Positions 52,681 through 61,306 of a stretch of DNA of 64,000 nucleotides are shown here, piece by piece (position 1 is the stretch's first letter; the number at the start of each line of letters is the position of its first letter). The notes beneath the pieces were generated by a model. The model saw only the letters and a list, made by a program, of their open reading frames with translations. It ran no database searches and was not told the DNA's origin. The translations under genes were made by a program, and so were the position numbers. Source of the stretch: Mycolicibacterium aromaticivorans JS19b1 = JCM 16368 (GTDB lineage Bacteria > Actinomycetota > Actinomycetes > Mycobacteriales > Mycobacteriaceae); NCBI RefSeq assembly GCF_000559085.1, contig NZ_JALN02000001.1, positions 1,984,001-2,048,000 of the forward strand, in the 5' to 3' direction.

Positions 52681-53571
52681 ATGCGCATCGGAGTCATCGG
52701 GCTGGGAAACATGGGCGCGGGCATGGCCGCGAATCTGATCAAGGCCGGTCACGACGTGACCGTCTACAACCGATCTCGGGCGAAGGTGGACGAGTTGGCG
52801 GCGGTCGGGGCCCGGCCCGCCGACAGCGTGTCCGACGCGTGCCGCGGCGAGGTCGTGCTGACGATGCTCGCCAATGACGACGCGGTGACGGCGGTGACGT
52901 TCGGCGACGGTGGCATCATCGGCTCGGCCGGCCAGGACACCGTCCACATCTCCTCCAGCACGATCAGCATCGGCCTGTCGAAACACCTCGCGGAAGCGCA
53001 CGCCGCCGCCGGTCACAAGTTCGTGTCGGCGCCCGTGTTCGGCCGTCCGGAAGCCGCCGCGGCGGCGGCCCTGTTCGTCGTGACCGCGGGCGCATCCGAC
53101 ACCGTGGCCGCGATGACGCCTGTCTTCGACGCGATCGGCCAGCGGACCTTCGTGGTGTCGGAGGATCCGTCGGCCGCCAACCTGGTGAAGCTGAGCGGCA
53201 ATTTCCTGATCGGCTCGGTGATCGAGTCGCTCGGCGAGGCAATGGCACTGGTGGACCGCGGCGGGGTCGACAAGCATCAGTATCTGGACATCCTGACGTC
53301 GACGCTGTTCTCGGCGCCGGTGTACAAGACCTACGGCGGGCTCATCGCCAGCGAACAGTTCGAGCCGGCCGGATTCGCCGCCCCGTTGGGGCACAAGGAC
53401 ATTGGTTTGGTCCTGGCCGCGGCAGAGGAGCTGCGGGTGCCGCTGCCGATCGCCAGCCTGCTGCGCGACCGGTTCCTGCGGCTGCTTGCCTCCGGTGGGG
53501 ACCACCTGGATTGGTCTGCGGTCGGCAGCCTGGCGGCGCGCGACGCGGCAGCCTCAGACCACTCCGCGTAG
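52681..53571 (+). CDS. NAD(P)-dependent 3-hydroxyisobutyrate dehydrogenase-like protein
   Basis: A 296-residue beta-hydroxyacid dehydrogenase. The cofactor motif is IGVIGLGNMGAGMAANL, the substrate-loop signature is SAPVFGRPEAAAAAALFV, and the catalytic-Lys region is NLVKLSGNFLIGS. Start at ATG 52681; a slightly earlier start is possible. It ends with an 18-bp overlap with the opposite-strand SDR gene. It resembles the glyoxylate/imine-reductase branch as well. The substrate is unknown. There is no gene of this kind between cpsA and Rv3485c in M. tuberculosis as I recall it, so it may be an insertion. Confidence 0.82.
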   Translation: MRIGVIGLGNMGAGMAANLIKAGHDVTVYNRSRAKVDELAAVGARPADSVSDACRGEVVLTMLANDDAVTAVTFGDGGIIGSAGQDTVHISSSTISIGLSKHLAEAHAAAGHKFVSAPVFGRPEAAAAAALFVVTAGASDTVAAMTPVFDAIGQRTFVVSEDPSAANLVKLSGNFLIGSVIESLGEAMALVDRGGVDKHQYLDILTSTLFSAPVYKTYGGLIASEQFEPAGFAAPLGHKDIGLVLAAAEELRVPLPIASLLRDRFLRLLASGGDHLDWSAVGSLAARDAAASDHSA

Positions 53572-54384
53572 CCCGTCGGCGCCGAAGGCCGGCTCGAGCA
53601 TCGCCGAGTAGTCCGGCCCGCGGCGCAGGTTCTGCCCGCCGTCGACGCCGATGATCTGTCCGGTGATCCACTGGGCAGCATCGCTGAGCAGGAACAGTGT
53701 CGCGTTCGCAACGTCGTCGACCTCACCGGGGCGCGGGAGCGGCGTGCATTCGGCGTAGTCCCCGCTTATTTCGGGTGAGTCGAGAACCATCTGCACCAGT
53801 TCGGTCCGGATCAGGCCCGGCCGGATGCCGTTGACGCGCACCCAGGACGCCCCGAGTTCGTCGGCGGCCAGCTGGATCAGATGGTCCAGACCCGACTTGG
53901 TGACGCCGTACGGCCCGAACCACCGGTGGGTGTTACTGGAGGCGATCGAGGAGATGCCGACGAAGGATCCTCCGCCGCCACGCACCATCTGCCGTGCCGC
54001 ATGCTTGAGCACGTACATCGAACCGTTGATGTTGAGGTCGACCGTGGCGCGCCAGGCTTCGGAGTCCATCTGGGTGATGGGGCCGATGGTCTGCGACCCG
54101 CCTGCGCAGTGCACCGCACCGTGCAGCCTGCCGTTCCACGCCGTGGCGGCATCCACCACCGCGGCGATCTGGTCCTCGTTGGTGACGTCGGCGGGCTCGT
54201 AGCGGACGCTGCCGCTCGGCGCGGCGGCGTTGATCTCCTCGGCTGTCGCGGCGAGCCGATCGGCACCGCGGCCAATGATCATGACGTTGGCGCCGGCTTT
54301 GGCCAGCCCTTCCGCCACCCCCTTGCCGATACCGCTGCCACCACCGGTGACCAGGTACGTCCGATCCTCGAACGAGAGCTGCAC
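53554..54384 (-). CDS. Short-chain dehydrogenase (Rv3485c-like)
   Basis: A 276-residue SDR. The cofactor loop is TGGGSGIG, an Arg after strand 2 (IIGRGADR) suggests NADP, HCAG replaces NNAG, and the catalytic triad is in VGISSIAS (Ser) and GPYGVTKSGLD (Tyr/Lys). It starts at GTG 54384 with GAGGAG five bases upstream. The place corresponds to Rv3485c near otsA. A full KstR-type motif at 54405 lies just upstream, so cholesterol-linked expression is likely if KstR is present. The steroid or lipid substrate is inferred only from this. Confidence 0.83.
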   Translation of the reverse strand: MQLSFEDRTYLVTGGGSGIGKGVAEGLAKAGANVMIIGRGADRLAATAEEINAAAPSGSVRYEPADVTNEDQIAAVVDAATAWNGRLHGAVHCAGGSQTIGPITQMDSEAWRATVDLNINGSMYVLKHAARQMVRGGGGSFVGISSIASSNTHRWFGPYGVTKSGLDHLIQLAADELGASWVRVNGIRPGLIRTELVQMVLDSPEISGDYAECTPLPRPGEVDDVANATLFLLSDAAQWITGQIIGVDGGQNLRRGPDYSAMLEPAFGADGLRGVV

Positions 54385-54404
54385 GCCGACTCCTCACGCA
54401 AAAC

Positions 54405-54429
54405 TGAAACAGGTTCTACGTATAGAACC
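54405..54429. promoter_or_regulatory. KstR-type box with adjoining palindrome
   Basis: TGAAACAGGTTCTA (54405-54418) matches TnnAACnnGTTnnA, the KstR consensus, at all eight fixed positions. It overlaps GGTTCTACGTATAGAACC (54412-54429), a palindrome with 7-bp arms. The motif begins 20 bp before the SDR start (54384, minus strand). Confidence 0.55.
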
Positions 54430-54794
54430 ATGGCGTCACGTCGTCGCAAAGGGGCCGTCCCACCACCGCTTCCAGCGAACATCCGCGCGCAGTCGGTCCA
54501 GCGCTCCGCGAGACACGACAAGCCGGCCGAAATCCGCGCCGAATACCGGCCGGGGAATTGATTCGGTTCCGTTCCCCGGGCTTTCGATATTCCGGTGCCT
54601 ACATTTTCACCGATCGTCACCGTATGCCGTGATCAGCGTTTGAGCCAAAGAGAAATACAACCGCCTCGAATATTGACCCCGGCCTAACAGCCCCAAAAGA
54701 GGTTTCGATAAAACGGCCGAACAACTGCGGCACAGCGGGGCCAGCCATACACTGCCTCCACGGTCACCCAGCAAACCGAACATAAGGCACCATC
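54430..54794. other. 365-bp intergenic region
   Basis: No gene is convincing here. The left part holds the upstream region of the minus-strand SDR. The right end should hold the promoter of the first secreted protein; TACACT at about 54750 resembles a -10, without a clear -35. AAGG lies before the ATG at 54795. The AT content is higher than in flanking genes. Confidence 0.4.
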
Positions 54795-55103
54795 ATGGCT
54801 AACTTCGAGAATGCAAAACGGCGCTTGGCCCTCGCGGGCGGCTTCGCGCTCGCGGTGACGGCAGGCCCGGCGCTGGCCGTCGTCGCCGTTCCGTCCGTCG
54901 CAACGATCGCCGTGTGTCCCCCCGGCCAGACCGTCAATCCGGCGACCGGCGGCTGCGAAATGCAGCCCGCCGCGGGGCCCCAGGGCGTCCTGCCGCAGGT
55001 CCAGGGAATCCCTTGCACAGGCGCAAACACTGGTCAATGCATAGGATTGCAGCAAGAGCAGCAGGCTCCCGTGGTCCAACCCCGCTCGACCGTCAGTCCG
55101 TAA
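54795..55103 (+). CDS. Small secreted cysteine-containing protein, copy 1
   Basis: A 102-residue protein with an N-terminal signal peptide (RRLALAGGFALAVTAGPALA). The mature part has four Cys: CPPGQTVNPATGGC and then GIPCTGANTGQC. It ends in VQPRSTVSP. Two paralogues follow at 55156 and 55570. The conserved pattern is two Cys, a Pro/Gly-rich linker, PCTG-x(5-8)-C, and an RS-x-S end. Proteins of this shape are sometimes labelled intersectin-EH binding protein Ibp1 in mycobacterial genomes; that recollection is uncertain, and no function is established. Confidence 0.75.
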   Translation: MANFENAKRRLALAGGFALAVTAGPALAVVAVPSVATIAVCPPGQTVNPATGGCEMQPAAGPQGVLPQVQGIPCTGANTGQCIGLQQEQQAPVVQPRSTVSP

Positions 55104-55155
55104 AAACGGAGGGCCGACTTCGGAACTCCATCAACTTCTCAAGAAAGCGTGAAGT

Positions 55156-55542
55156 ATGGCGATTTCCTCCTCAGTCGGCCGCCGCATCCTCCTCGCCGGC
55201 GGGTTCAGCCTCACCATCGCGGCTGCGCCCGCAGTCGCGTTCCTCGCTGCGCCGTCGGGCGCGCCGATGGGTCCGGTGATGGCATGCCCTGCCGGCGAGT
55301 CCGAGGATCTCTACACCGATCAGTGCATTCCGGAGTTGGTGCCCAACCAGCCGGGCGGCAATTACCCCACGACGTCCAACGACGGCGGTAACGTGACCTA
55401 CTCGACGCCGGGCGATTCCAGCAGCCTCCCCGAGGTTCAGGGGATTCCGTGCACCGGCGCCAACACCGGTCAGTGCATCGGTCTGCAGGAGAACCAGGTT
55501 CCGGCTGTGTCTCCGCACTCGAGCATTTCATCTAGCCCCTAG
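55156..55542 (+). CDS. Small secreted cysteine-containing protein, copy 2
   Basis: A 128-residue protein of the same family. The signal region is RRILLAGGFSLTIAAAPAVAFLA, the first Cys pair is CPAGESEDLYTDQC, the linker is longer and Asn/Gly/Ser-rich, the second pair is GIPCTGANTGQC exactly as in copy 1, and the end is SPHSSISSSP. It lies 52 bp after copy 1. The shared 3' half suggests recent duplication; the linker has diverged most. Confidence 0.75.
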   Translation: MAISSSVGRRILLAGGFSLTIAAAPAVAFLAAPSGAPMGPVMACPAGESEDLYTDQCIPELVPNQPGGNYPTTSNDGGNVTYSTPGDSSSLPEVQGIPCTGANTGQCIGLQENQVPAVSPHSSISSSP

Positions 55543-55569
55543 TCAGGGAGCAGATCAGAAAGGGCAACG

Positions 55570-56013
55570 ATGCCGATCCACTTCACCCTGGTGACAAAGC
55601 TGCTCACCGCGGGCGTGTTCACGCTTGCGGTGGCCACAGCTCCGCTGGCACATGCCGAGGGCGCGGGTGGGATTCCCGAGCCGCAGCCGGTGCCGGTGCC
55701 CCAGCCGGCGGATACCCAGCCGGGAGGGTCGGCGAGTTGCCAATCGGGTGAGTCGCTGGACCCGTCGACCGGTAACTGCACACCCGCCATGACCGCGGTG
55801 GCCACCACCAACGGCGATCAGGCGTTCGACGATCTACAGCCGCGGACCACCCAGGACGTGACGTCGACCTCCGACACCGGAGTCGGGGCCGACTTGGTTC
55901 CCAACATCGACGGCACTCCGTGCACCGGCTATTGGGAGTCGGCGGCGTGCTACGAGACCAGCCAGGACGAAGTCGCCGTCCAGCCCAGATCGACCATTTC
56001 CTCGAGCCCGTAG
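55570..56013 (+). CDS. Small secreted cysteine-containing protein, copy 3
   Basis: A 147-residue protein, the most diverged of the three. The signal is LLTAGVFTLAVATAPLAHA, then a Pro-rich stretch PEPQPVPVPQPADTQP, Cys pair CQSGESLDPSTGNC, a Thr/Asp-rich linker, and GTPCTGYWESAAC in place of the usual second pair. It ends in VQPRSTISSSP like the others. Start ATG 55570 with AAAGGG upstream. It is followed by the small Rv3489-like gene and otsA. Confidence 0.75.
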   Translation: MPIHFTLVTKLLTAGVFTLAVATAPLAHAEGAGGIPEPQPVPVPQPADTQPGGSASCQSGESLDPSTGNCTPAMTAVATTNGDQAFDDLQPRTTQDVTSTSDTGVGADLVPNIDGTPCTGYWESAACYETSQDEVAVQPRSTISSSP

Positions 56014-56044
56014 CGGCTCCAAGCCCCTTCGCTAAGGTTGAGCA

Positions 56045-56209
56045 ATGCCTGCAAAAACAAATCCCACGGATATCGACGATGTCGAGCCGCTGGCCGACAG
56101 CACGGCGCGCCAGGCCCGTCGCGTCGTCGCGGCCTATGCGAATGACGCCGACGAGTGCCGCGTCTTCCTGTCGATGCTCGGCATTGGGCCCTCAAAGCTC
56201 GAGGCGTAA
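56045..56209 (+). CDS. Small conserved protein upstream of otsA (Rv3489-like)
   Basis: A 54-residue acidic protein (start MPAKTNPTDIDD, then ARQARRVVAAYANDADECRV and LSMLGIGPSKLEA). Length and place, 3 bp before the otsA start, match Rv3489. It is cytoplasmic with one Cys and no signal. It probably shares the otsA transcript; function unknown. Confidence 0.75.
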   Translation: MPAKTNPTDIDDVEPLADSTARQARRVVAAYANDADECRVFLSMLGIGPSKLEA

Positions 56210-56212
56210 CCG

Positions 56213-57670
56213 GTGTCCGGGGGCAAGGACGCCGCCCGCTCCGGAGATTCAGATTTCGTGGTGGTCGCCAACCGGCTGCCGATCGACATGGAGCGGCTGC
56301 CCGACGGCAGCATGACGTGGAAACGCAGCCCGGGTGGTCTGGTCACCGCACTGGAGCCATTGCTGCGTCGTCAGCGCGGTGCGTGGATCGGCTGGCCGGG
56401 CATTGTCGACGGCCCCGAGGAACCCATCGTCGAGGACGACATGCAGCTCGTGCCGGTGCGACTGTCCGCCGAGGATGTCGCCGAGTACTACGAGGGTTTC
56501 TCCAACGCCACCCTGTGGCCGCTGTATCACGATGTGATCGTCAAGCCGATCTACCACCGGGAGTGGTGGGATCGCTACGTCGAGGTCAACCGGCGCTTCG
56601 CCGAGGCCACATCGCGGGCCGCCGCCGAAGGCGCCACGGTCTGGGTTCAGGACTACCAGCTTCAACTGGTGCCCAAGATGCTGCGGACGCTGCGCCCCGA
56701 TCTGACCATCGGGTTCTTCCTGCACATTCCGTTCCCGCCGGTGGAACTGTTCATGCAGATGCCGTGGCGCACCGAGATCATCGAAGGTCTGCTGGGCGCC
56801 GATCTCGTCGGTTTCCATCTGCCCGGTGGCGCCCAGAACTTCCTGTTTCTGTCACGAAGGCTGGTCGGTGCCAACACGTCTCGGGCATCGGTTGGGGTGC
56901 GGTCCCGGTTCGGCGAAGTGCAGTTGGGCTTCCGCACGGTGAAGGTCGGCGCGTTTCCCATCTCGATCGATTCCGCCGAATTGGACAGCAAGGCGCGTAA
57001 CCGCGACGTTCGTAAGCGAGCGAAGGAACTTCGCGCCGAGCTCGGCAACCCCCGCAAGATCCTGCTCGGCGTGGATCGGCTCGACTACACCAAGGGCATC
57101 GACGTTCGGCTCAGGGCGTTTTCGGAGTTGCTTGCCGAGGGACGCGCGAAGCGCGACGACACCGTACTGGTGCAGCTCGCCACCCCAAGCCGCGAGCGGG
57201 TCGAGAGTTATCGGGTGCTGCGCAACGAGATCGAGCAGCAGGTCGGCCACATCAACGGTGAATACGGTGAAGTCGGCCATCCCGTCGTGCATTACATCCA
57301 CCGGCCGGTACCGCGTGAGGAATTGATCGCGTTCTTCGTGGCGTCCGACGTCATGTTGGTGACTCCGCTGCGCGACGGCATGAACCTGGTCGCCAAGGAG
57401 TACGTCGCCTGCCGCAGTGATCTCGGCGGCGCCCTGGTCTTGAGTGAATTCACCGGCGCCGCAGCGGAACTCCGCCAGGCTTACCTGACCAACCCGCACG
57501 ATCTCGAGGGCGTCAAGGACACCATCGAAGCCGCGCTCAACCAGACTGCCGAGGAGGGTCGGCGGCGGATGCGGGCGCTACGGCGGCAGGTGCTGGCCCA
57601 CGACGTCGATCGCTGGGCGCGGTCCTTCCTGGACGCGCTCGCAGGTAAGCCCGTCACCGGCGAGGCGTGA
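56213..57670 (+). CDS. otsA: Trehalose-6-phosphate synthase (OtsA)
   Basis: A 485-residue GT20 enzyme that joins UDP/ADP-glucose and glucose-6-phosphate. Family landmarks are [61 protein letters not shown] and the C-terminal [14 protein letters not shown]. It starts at GTG 56213, three bases after the small Rv3489-like gene. Trehalose is needed for the mycobacterial envelope (mycolate carriers) and for stress. In M. tuberculosis the mce4 block follows otsA; here hsd4A follows 17 bp later on the other strand. Confidence 0.96.
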   Translation: MSGGKDAARSGDSDFVVVANRLPIDMERLPDGSMTWKRSPGGLVTALEPLLRRQRGAWIGWPGIVDGPEEPIVEDDMQLVPVRLSAEDVAEYYEGFSNATLWPLYHDVIVKPIYHREWWDRYVEVNRRFAEATSRAAAEGATVWVQDYQLQLVPKMLRTLRPDLTIGFFLHIPFPPVELFMQMPWRTEIIEGLLGADLVGFHLPGGAQNFLFLSRRLVGANTSRASVGVRSRFGEVQLGFRTVKVGAFPISIDSAELDSKARNRDVRKRAKELRAELGNPRKILLGVDRLDYTKGIDVRLRAFSELLAEGRAKRDDTVLVQLATPSRERVESYRVLRNEIEQQVGHINGEYGEVGHPVVHYIHRPVPREELIAFFVASDVMLVTPLRDGMNLVAKEYVACRSDLGGALVLSEFTGAAAELRQAYLTNPHDLEGVKDTIEAALNQTAEEGRRRMRALRRQVLAHDVDRWARSFLDALAGKPVTGEA

Positions 57671-57686
57671 GTAGCCCAGAGGCCGA

Positions 57687-58607
57687 TCAGTCGCGCAGCA
57701 GGCCCATCACGCCGAAGGTCCGCTCCGGATCGCGGTCAGCAAAGTAGGCCCCCATCGAGGCGCCCAGTGTCGTCGGATCCCACGCGGCCCCGTCCGCATC
57801 GAACTGATGCTCGGTGGTCGGTGCAGCCACCAACGCGACGGACGGCCCGTACACGACGAACACCTGTCCGTTGACCTTGTCCGAGGCCGGCGAGGCCAAG
57901 AAGCGCACGAGTGTCACCACGTGTTCGGGCGACAGCGGATCGACCTCACCCTCGGCCAGATCAGGAGCCTCGCCGAATACGTCGGCGGTCATCGCGGTGC
58001 GCGCCCGCGGGGCGATCGCGTTGGCCCGCACACCATAGCGGCCGAGTGCGCGGGACGCCGTCAGCGTCAGCGCCGTGATGCCCGCCTTGGCGGCTCCGTA
58101 GTTGGCCTGGCCGATCGGTCCCGACAGCCCGGCTTCGGATGTGGTGTTGATGATCCGGCCGTAGACCGATCCCCCGTTGTCCTTGGCCTGGTTGCGCCAA
58201 TATGTGGCGGCGTTGCGGGTCAGCAGGAAGTGTCCGCGCAGGTGCACTGCGATGACTGCGTCCCAGTCCTCGTCGGACATGTTGAACAGCATGCGGTCGC
58301 GGGTGATGCCGGCGTTGTTGACGACGATGCTCAGTCCACCGAGTGAGTCGGCGCAGGACACCAGCTCATCGGCGGTCGAACGCTGGCTGATGTCGCCGGC
58401 GACCGCGACGCCTTTGGAGCCGGCGGCACTGATCTCATCGAGAACATCGGATTCATCGAGCGCCTTGGCCATGTCATTGACGACGACCGTCGCGCCGGAG
58501 CGGGCCAGACCGATGGCCTCGGCGCGGCCGAGGCCCGAGGCGGAACCGGTCACCACGGCGACGCGTCCGGTCAGATCGGCGGCGTCGCCGGTCACTTCTG
58601 CAGTCAA
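57687..58607 (-). CDS. hsd4A: Hydroxysteroid dehydrogenase Hsd4A (Rv3502c-like)
   Basis: A 306-residue SDR. The cofactor loop is VVTGSASGLGRAEA, the Asp of VVVNDMAKA favours NAD, NNAGITRD is intact, and the triad is Ser in NTTSEAG and Tyr/Lys in ANYGAAKAGI. The N-terminus fits the 17-beta-HSD type 4 group. Hsd4A dehydrogenates the 22-hydroxy acyl-CoA of the sterol side chain. It starts at TTG 58607 (AGAGG upstream); the next GTG is an alternative. It follows fdxD by 13 bp. In M. tuberculosis yrbE4A comes next in the same direction, but here the gene simply ends against otsA. Confidence 0.9.
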   Translation of the reverse strand: MTAEVTGDAADLTGRVAVVTGSASGLGRAEAIGLARSGATVVVNDMAKALDESDVLDEISAAGSKGVAVAGDISQRSTADELVSCADSLGGLSIVVNNAGITRDRMLFNMSDEDWDAVIAVHLRGHFLLTRNAATYWRNQAKDNGGSVYGRIINTTSEAGLSGPIGQANYGAAKAGITALTLTASRALGRYGVRANAIAPRARTAMTADVFGEAPDLAEGEVDPLSPEHVVTLVRFLASPASDKVNGQVFVVYGPSVALVAAPTTEHQFDADGAAWDPTTLGASMGAYFADRDPERTFGVMGLLRD

Positions 58608-58620
58608 CTTACTAATACCT

Positions 58621-58812
58621 CTAGTCTTTGCGGGTCAGTGCTGCGCGAGGGCATTCGGCGATGGACTGCTCGGCCAGCGCCTCCTGGTCGGCGGGGATCG
58701 GATCCTTGGTCACGATCACGTAGTCCTCGTCGTCCAGTTCGAAGAGGTCCGGCGCGATTCCCACACAGACAGCGTTACCTTCACAACGATCACGGTCGAC
58801 TTCGACTCGCAT
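58621..58812 (-). CDS. fdxD: Ferredoxin FdxD (Rv3503c-like)
   Basis: A 63-residue ferredoxin. Ligand positions are CEGNAVC (Asn where the cyp51 ferredoxin has His) and the distal Cys in IAECPR. AAGGAGG precedes the ATG. It probably serves a sterol P450 such as CYP125. It is divergent from fadE26 with a KstR box between them and is the first gene of the fdxD-hsd4A unit. Confidence 0.92.
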   Translation of the reverse strand: MRVEVDRDRCEGNAVCVGIAPDLFELDDEDYVIVTKDPIPADQEALAEQSIAECPRAALTRKD

Positions 58813-58916
58813 GACAACCTCCTTGGCTGACAGACCCCAACGGCCGGGCGTTCGCAGCACCACGATACGACCAGATCGATCCATATCCCGGCCTAACGGG
58901 CGCTGGACCACAAGAC

Positions 58917-58930
58917 TAGAACGTGTTACA
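58917..58930. promoter_or_regulatory. KstR box between fdxD and fadE26
   Basis: TAGAACGTGTTACA matches TnnAACnnGTTnnA at every fixed base. It is in the gap of 175 bp between divergent sterol side-chain genes, 58 bp before the fadE26 start, the position expected for the KstR repressor of cholesterol genes. Confidence 0.75.
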
Positions 58931-58987
58931 ACCAGGAGTGTCGGCGGGTCGTCGACAGCTTGCAACTTTCAGCGGAGGATCGAGTCG

Positions 58988-60172
58988 ATGCGGATCAGTT
59001 ACACCCCCGAACAAGAGGAGCTGCGCCGCGAGCTGCGCTCGTACTTCGGCAAGCTGATGACGCCGGAACGCCTGGAAGCACTCACGTCGACCTCGGGCGG
59101 CGAGATCGGCACCGGCAACATCTACCGCGAGACCGTGTCCCAGATGGGTAAGGACGGCTGGCTCACGCTGAACTGGCCCGAGGAATACGGCGGCCAGAAC
59201 CGCGACCCGATGGACTCCCTCATCTTCACCGACGAGGCGGCCATCGCCGGCGCGCCGGTGCCGTTCCTGACGATCAACAGCGTCGCGCCGACGATCATGG
59301 CGTTCGGCACCGAGGAGCAGAAGAAGTTCTACCTGCCCAAGATCGCCTCGGGCGACCTGCACTTCGCCATCGGCTATTCCGAGCCCGGCGCGGGCACCGA
59401 CCTCGCGGCGTTGCGCACCACCGCGGTGCAGGACGGCGACGACTACGTGGTCAACGGTCAGAAGATGTGGACCAGCCTGATCCAGTACGCCGACTACGTT
59501 TGGCTGGCGGTGCGCACCAATCCCGAGGCGAAGAAGCACCGCGGCATCTCGGTGCTGATCGTGCCCACCACCGCCGACGGTTTCTCCTGGACTCCGGTGC
59601 ACACGATGGCCGGCGTCGGCACGAGCGCCACCTACTACCAGGATGTGCGCGTACCGGTGAGCAGCAGGGTGGGCGAAGAGAACGGTGGCTGGAAGCTGGT
59701 CACCAACCAGCTCAACCACGAACGGGTGGCGCTGGTGTCGGCCCAGCCGATCTTCCTCGCGCTCAACCAGGTTCGAGAGTGGGCGCAGAACACCAAGGAT
59801 GCCCACGGTAACCGCCTCATCGACTCCGAATGGGTGCAGCTCAACCTCGCCCGCGTGCTGGCCAAGGGCGAGTACCTCAAGCTGATCAACTGGGAGCTGG
59901 CCTCCGCCAAGAGCGGGACCCTCAGCCCCGCCGATGCCTCTGCGGCCAAGGTCTTCGGCACCGAACTGGCCACCGAGGCCTACCGGCTGCTGATGGAGAT
60001 CCTCGGCCCCTCAGCCACCCTGCGCCAGGATTCGCCCGGCGCCCTTCTCCGCGGCCGGATCGAGCGGATGCACCGCGCGGCCCTGATCCTCACCTTCGGT
60101 GGCGGCACCAACGAGATCCAGCGCGACATCATCGGCATGGTCGCCTTGGGCCTGCCCCGAGTCAACCGCTGA
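58988..60172 (+). CDS. fadE26: Acyl-CoA dehydrogenase FadE26 (ChsE4)
   Basis: A 394-residue acyl-CoA dehydrogenase that follows Rv3504 nearly residue by residue: AAIAGAPVPFLTINSVAPTI, GYSEPGAGTDLA, MWTSLIQYADYVW, LVTNQLNHERVALVS and LILTFGGGTNEIQRDI. With FadE27 it forms the ChsE4-ChsE5 heterotetramer that dehydrogenates the long cholesterol side-chain CoA thioesters. The start at 58988 has GGAGG nine bases upstream; a longer frame begins in the KstR-box region. It heads the fadE26-fadE27-fadD17 operon. Confidence 0.96.
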   Translation: MRISYTPEQEELRRELRSYFGKLMTPERLEALTSTSGGEIGTGNIYRETVSQMGKDGWLTLNWPEEYGGQNRDPMDSLIFTDEAAIAGAPVPFLTINSVAPTIMAFGTEEQKKFYLPKIASGDLHFAIGYSEPGAGTDLAALRTTAVQDGDDYVVNGQKMWTSLIQYADYVWLAVRTNPEAKKHRGISVLIVPTTADGFSWTPVHTMAGVGTSATYYQDVRVPVSSRVGEENGGWKLVTNQLNHERVALVSAQPIFLALNQVREWAQNTKDAHGNRLIDSEWVQLNLARVLAKGEYLKLINWELASAKSGTLSPADASAAKVFGTELATEAYRLLMEILGPSATLRQDSPGALLRGRIERMHRAALILTFGGGTNEIQRDIIGMVALGLPRVNR

Positions 60173-60208
60173 ACCAGACCGAGAAGACCTCTAAGGCTTA
60201 GGACCAAC

Positions 60209-61306
60209 ATGGACTTCACCAGAACAGAAGCGGCACAAGATCTTTCGGGCCTCGTCGGCACCATCGTCGACGCCGTCTGCACCCCCCAGCACCAACGTGA
60301 GCTGGACAGCCTCGAGCAGCGCTTCGACACCGAACTGTGGCGCAAGCTGATCGACGCCGACATCCTGTCCACTGCCGCACCGGAATCGGTGGGCGGCGCC
60401 GGGTTCGGTGTTCTGGAGCAGACGGCGATCCTGGCGGCGCTGGGCCGACAGCTGGCCGCGGTGCCCTACCTGGAGTCGGTCGTCCTCGGCGCGGGAGCGC
60501 TGGGCCGGGTCGGCACACCGGAACTGCGCGAGCAGTGGGCAGCCCCGGCAGTGGCCGGCGAGAAGATCCTGACCGTCGCCCTCGACGGCGAATGGGGCCA
60601 GGGCCCGGTGCAGGCCGCCGCCTCCGGCGGCGGGTTCCGGCTGACCGGCACCCGTACCCAGGTCCCGTTCGGTCCGGTGGCGGACGCGTTCCTGGTTCCC
60701 GCTGAAACCGATTCCGGCACGAAGGTCTTCCTGGTGGCCAAGGATGACGCGGGGGTATCGGTGACGTCGCTGCTGACCACGGGACTGAACAGCGCGGGCG
60801 AGCTCGACCTCGCCGGCGTCGAGGTCGGCGCCGACCGGATCGTCGGTGACGCCGAGGTGCTGGCGTGGTTGTCCACCCACAAGACGCTGGGGTACACCGC
60901 CTTCCAGCTCGGCGTGCTGGAGCGTGCGCTCGAGTTGACGGCCGAGTACGCCCGTACCCGCGAGCAGTTCGACCGGCCGATCGGTAGCTTCCAGGCGGTC
61001 TCCGCCCGGCTTGCCGACGACTACATCGACATCAAGGGCCTGGGCCTGGCGCTGGTGCAGGCCTCCTGGCGACTGTCGGAGGACCTGCCCGCCGACCCCG
61101 AAGTGGCCACCGCCGCGTTCTGGGCTGCCGAGGCGGGACACCGCGTCGCCCACACCACCGTGCACGTCCACGGCGGTGTCGGGATCGATGTCGACCACCA
61201 GGTGCACCGATACTTCCTCACTGCCAAGCAGATCGAGTTCGCACTCGGCGGCGCCACCACACAGCTGCGGCAGATCGGCCGTGAGCTGGCCGACACGCCG
61301 GCTTGA
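60209..61306 (+). CDS. fadE27: Acyl-CoA dehydrogenase FadE27 (ChsE5)
   Basis: A 365-residue partner of FadE26, similar to Rv3505: HQRELDSLEQRFDTELW, AAPESVGGAGFGVLEQ, YTAFQLGVLERALELTAEYA, GSFQAVSARLADDYIDIKG. It is shorter than typical ACADs; the heterotetramer uses composite active sites. It begins 36 bp after fadE26 and overlaps fadD17 by 4 bp. Function: sterol side-chain beta-oxidation, first oxidation step. Confidence 0.95.
   Translation: MDFTRTEAAQDLSGLVGTIVDAVCTPQHQRELDSLEQRFDTELWRKLIDADILSTAAPESVGGAGFGVLEQTAILAALGRQLAAVPYLESVVLGAGALGRVGTPELREQWAAPAVAGEKILTVALDGEWGQGPVQAAASGGGFRLTGTRTQVPFGPVADAFLVPAETDSGTKVFLVAKDDAGVSVTSLLTTGLNSAGELDLAGVEVGADRIVGDAEVLAWLSTHKTLGYTAFQLGVLERALELTAEYARTREQFDRPIGSFQAVSARLADDYIDIKGLGLALVQASWRLSEDLPADPEVATAAFWAAEAGHRVAHTTVHVHGGVGIDVDHQVHRYFLTAKQIEFALGGATTQLRQIGRELADTPA

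Noticed and set aside
58811..58987. Longer N-terminus for FadE26
   Set aside because: It would include the KstR box and the opposite promoter. The ATG at 58988 has a good ribosome binding site and matches Rv3504.
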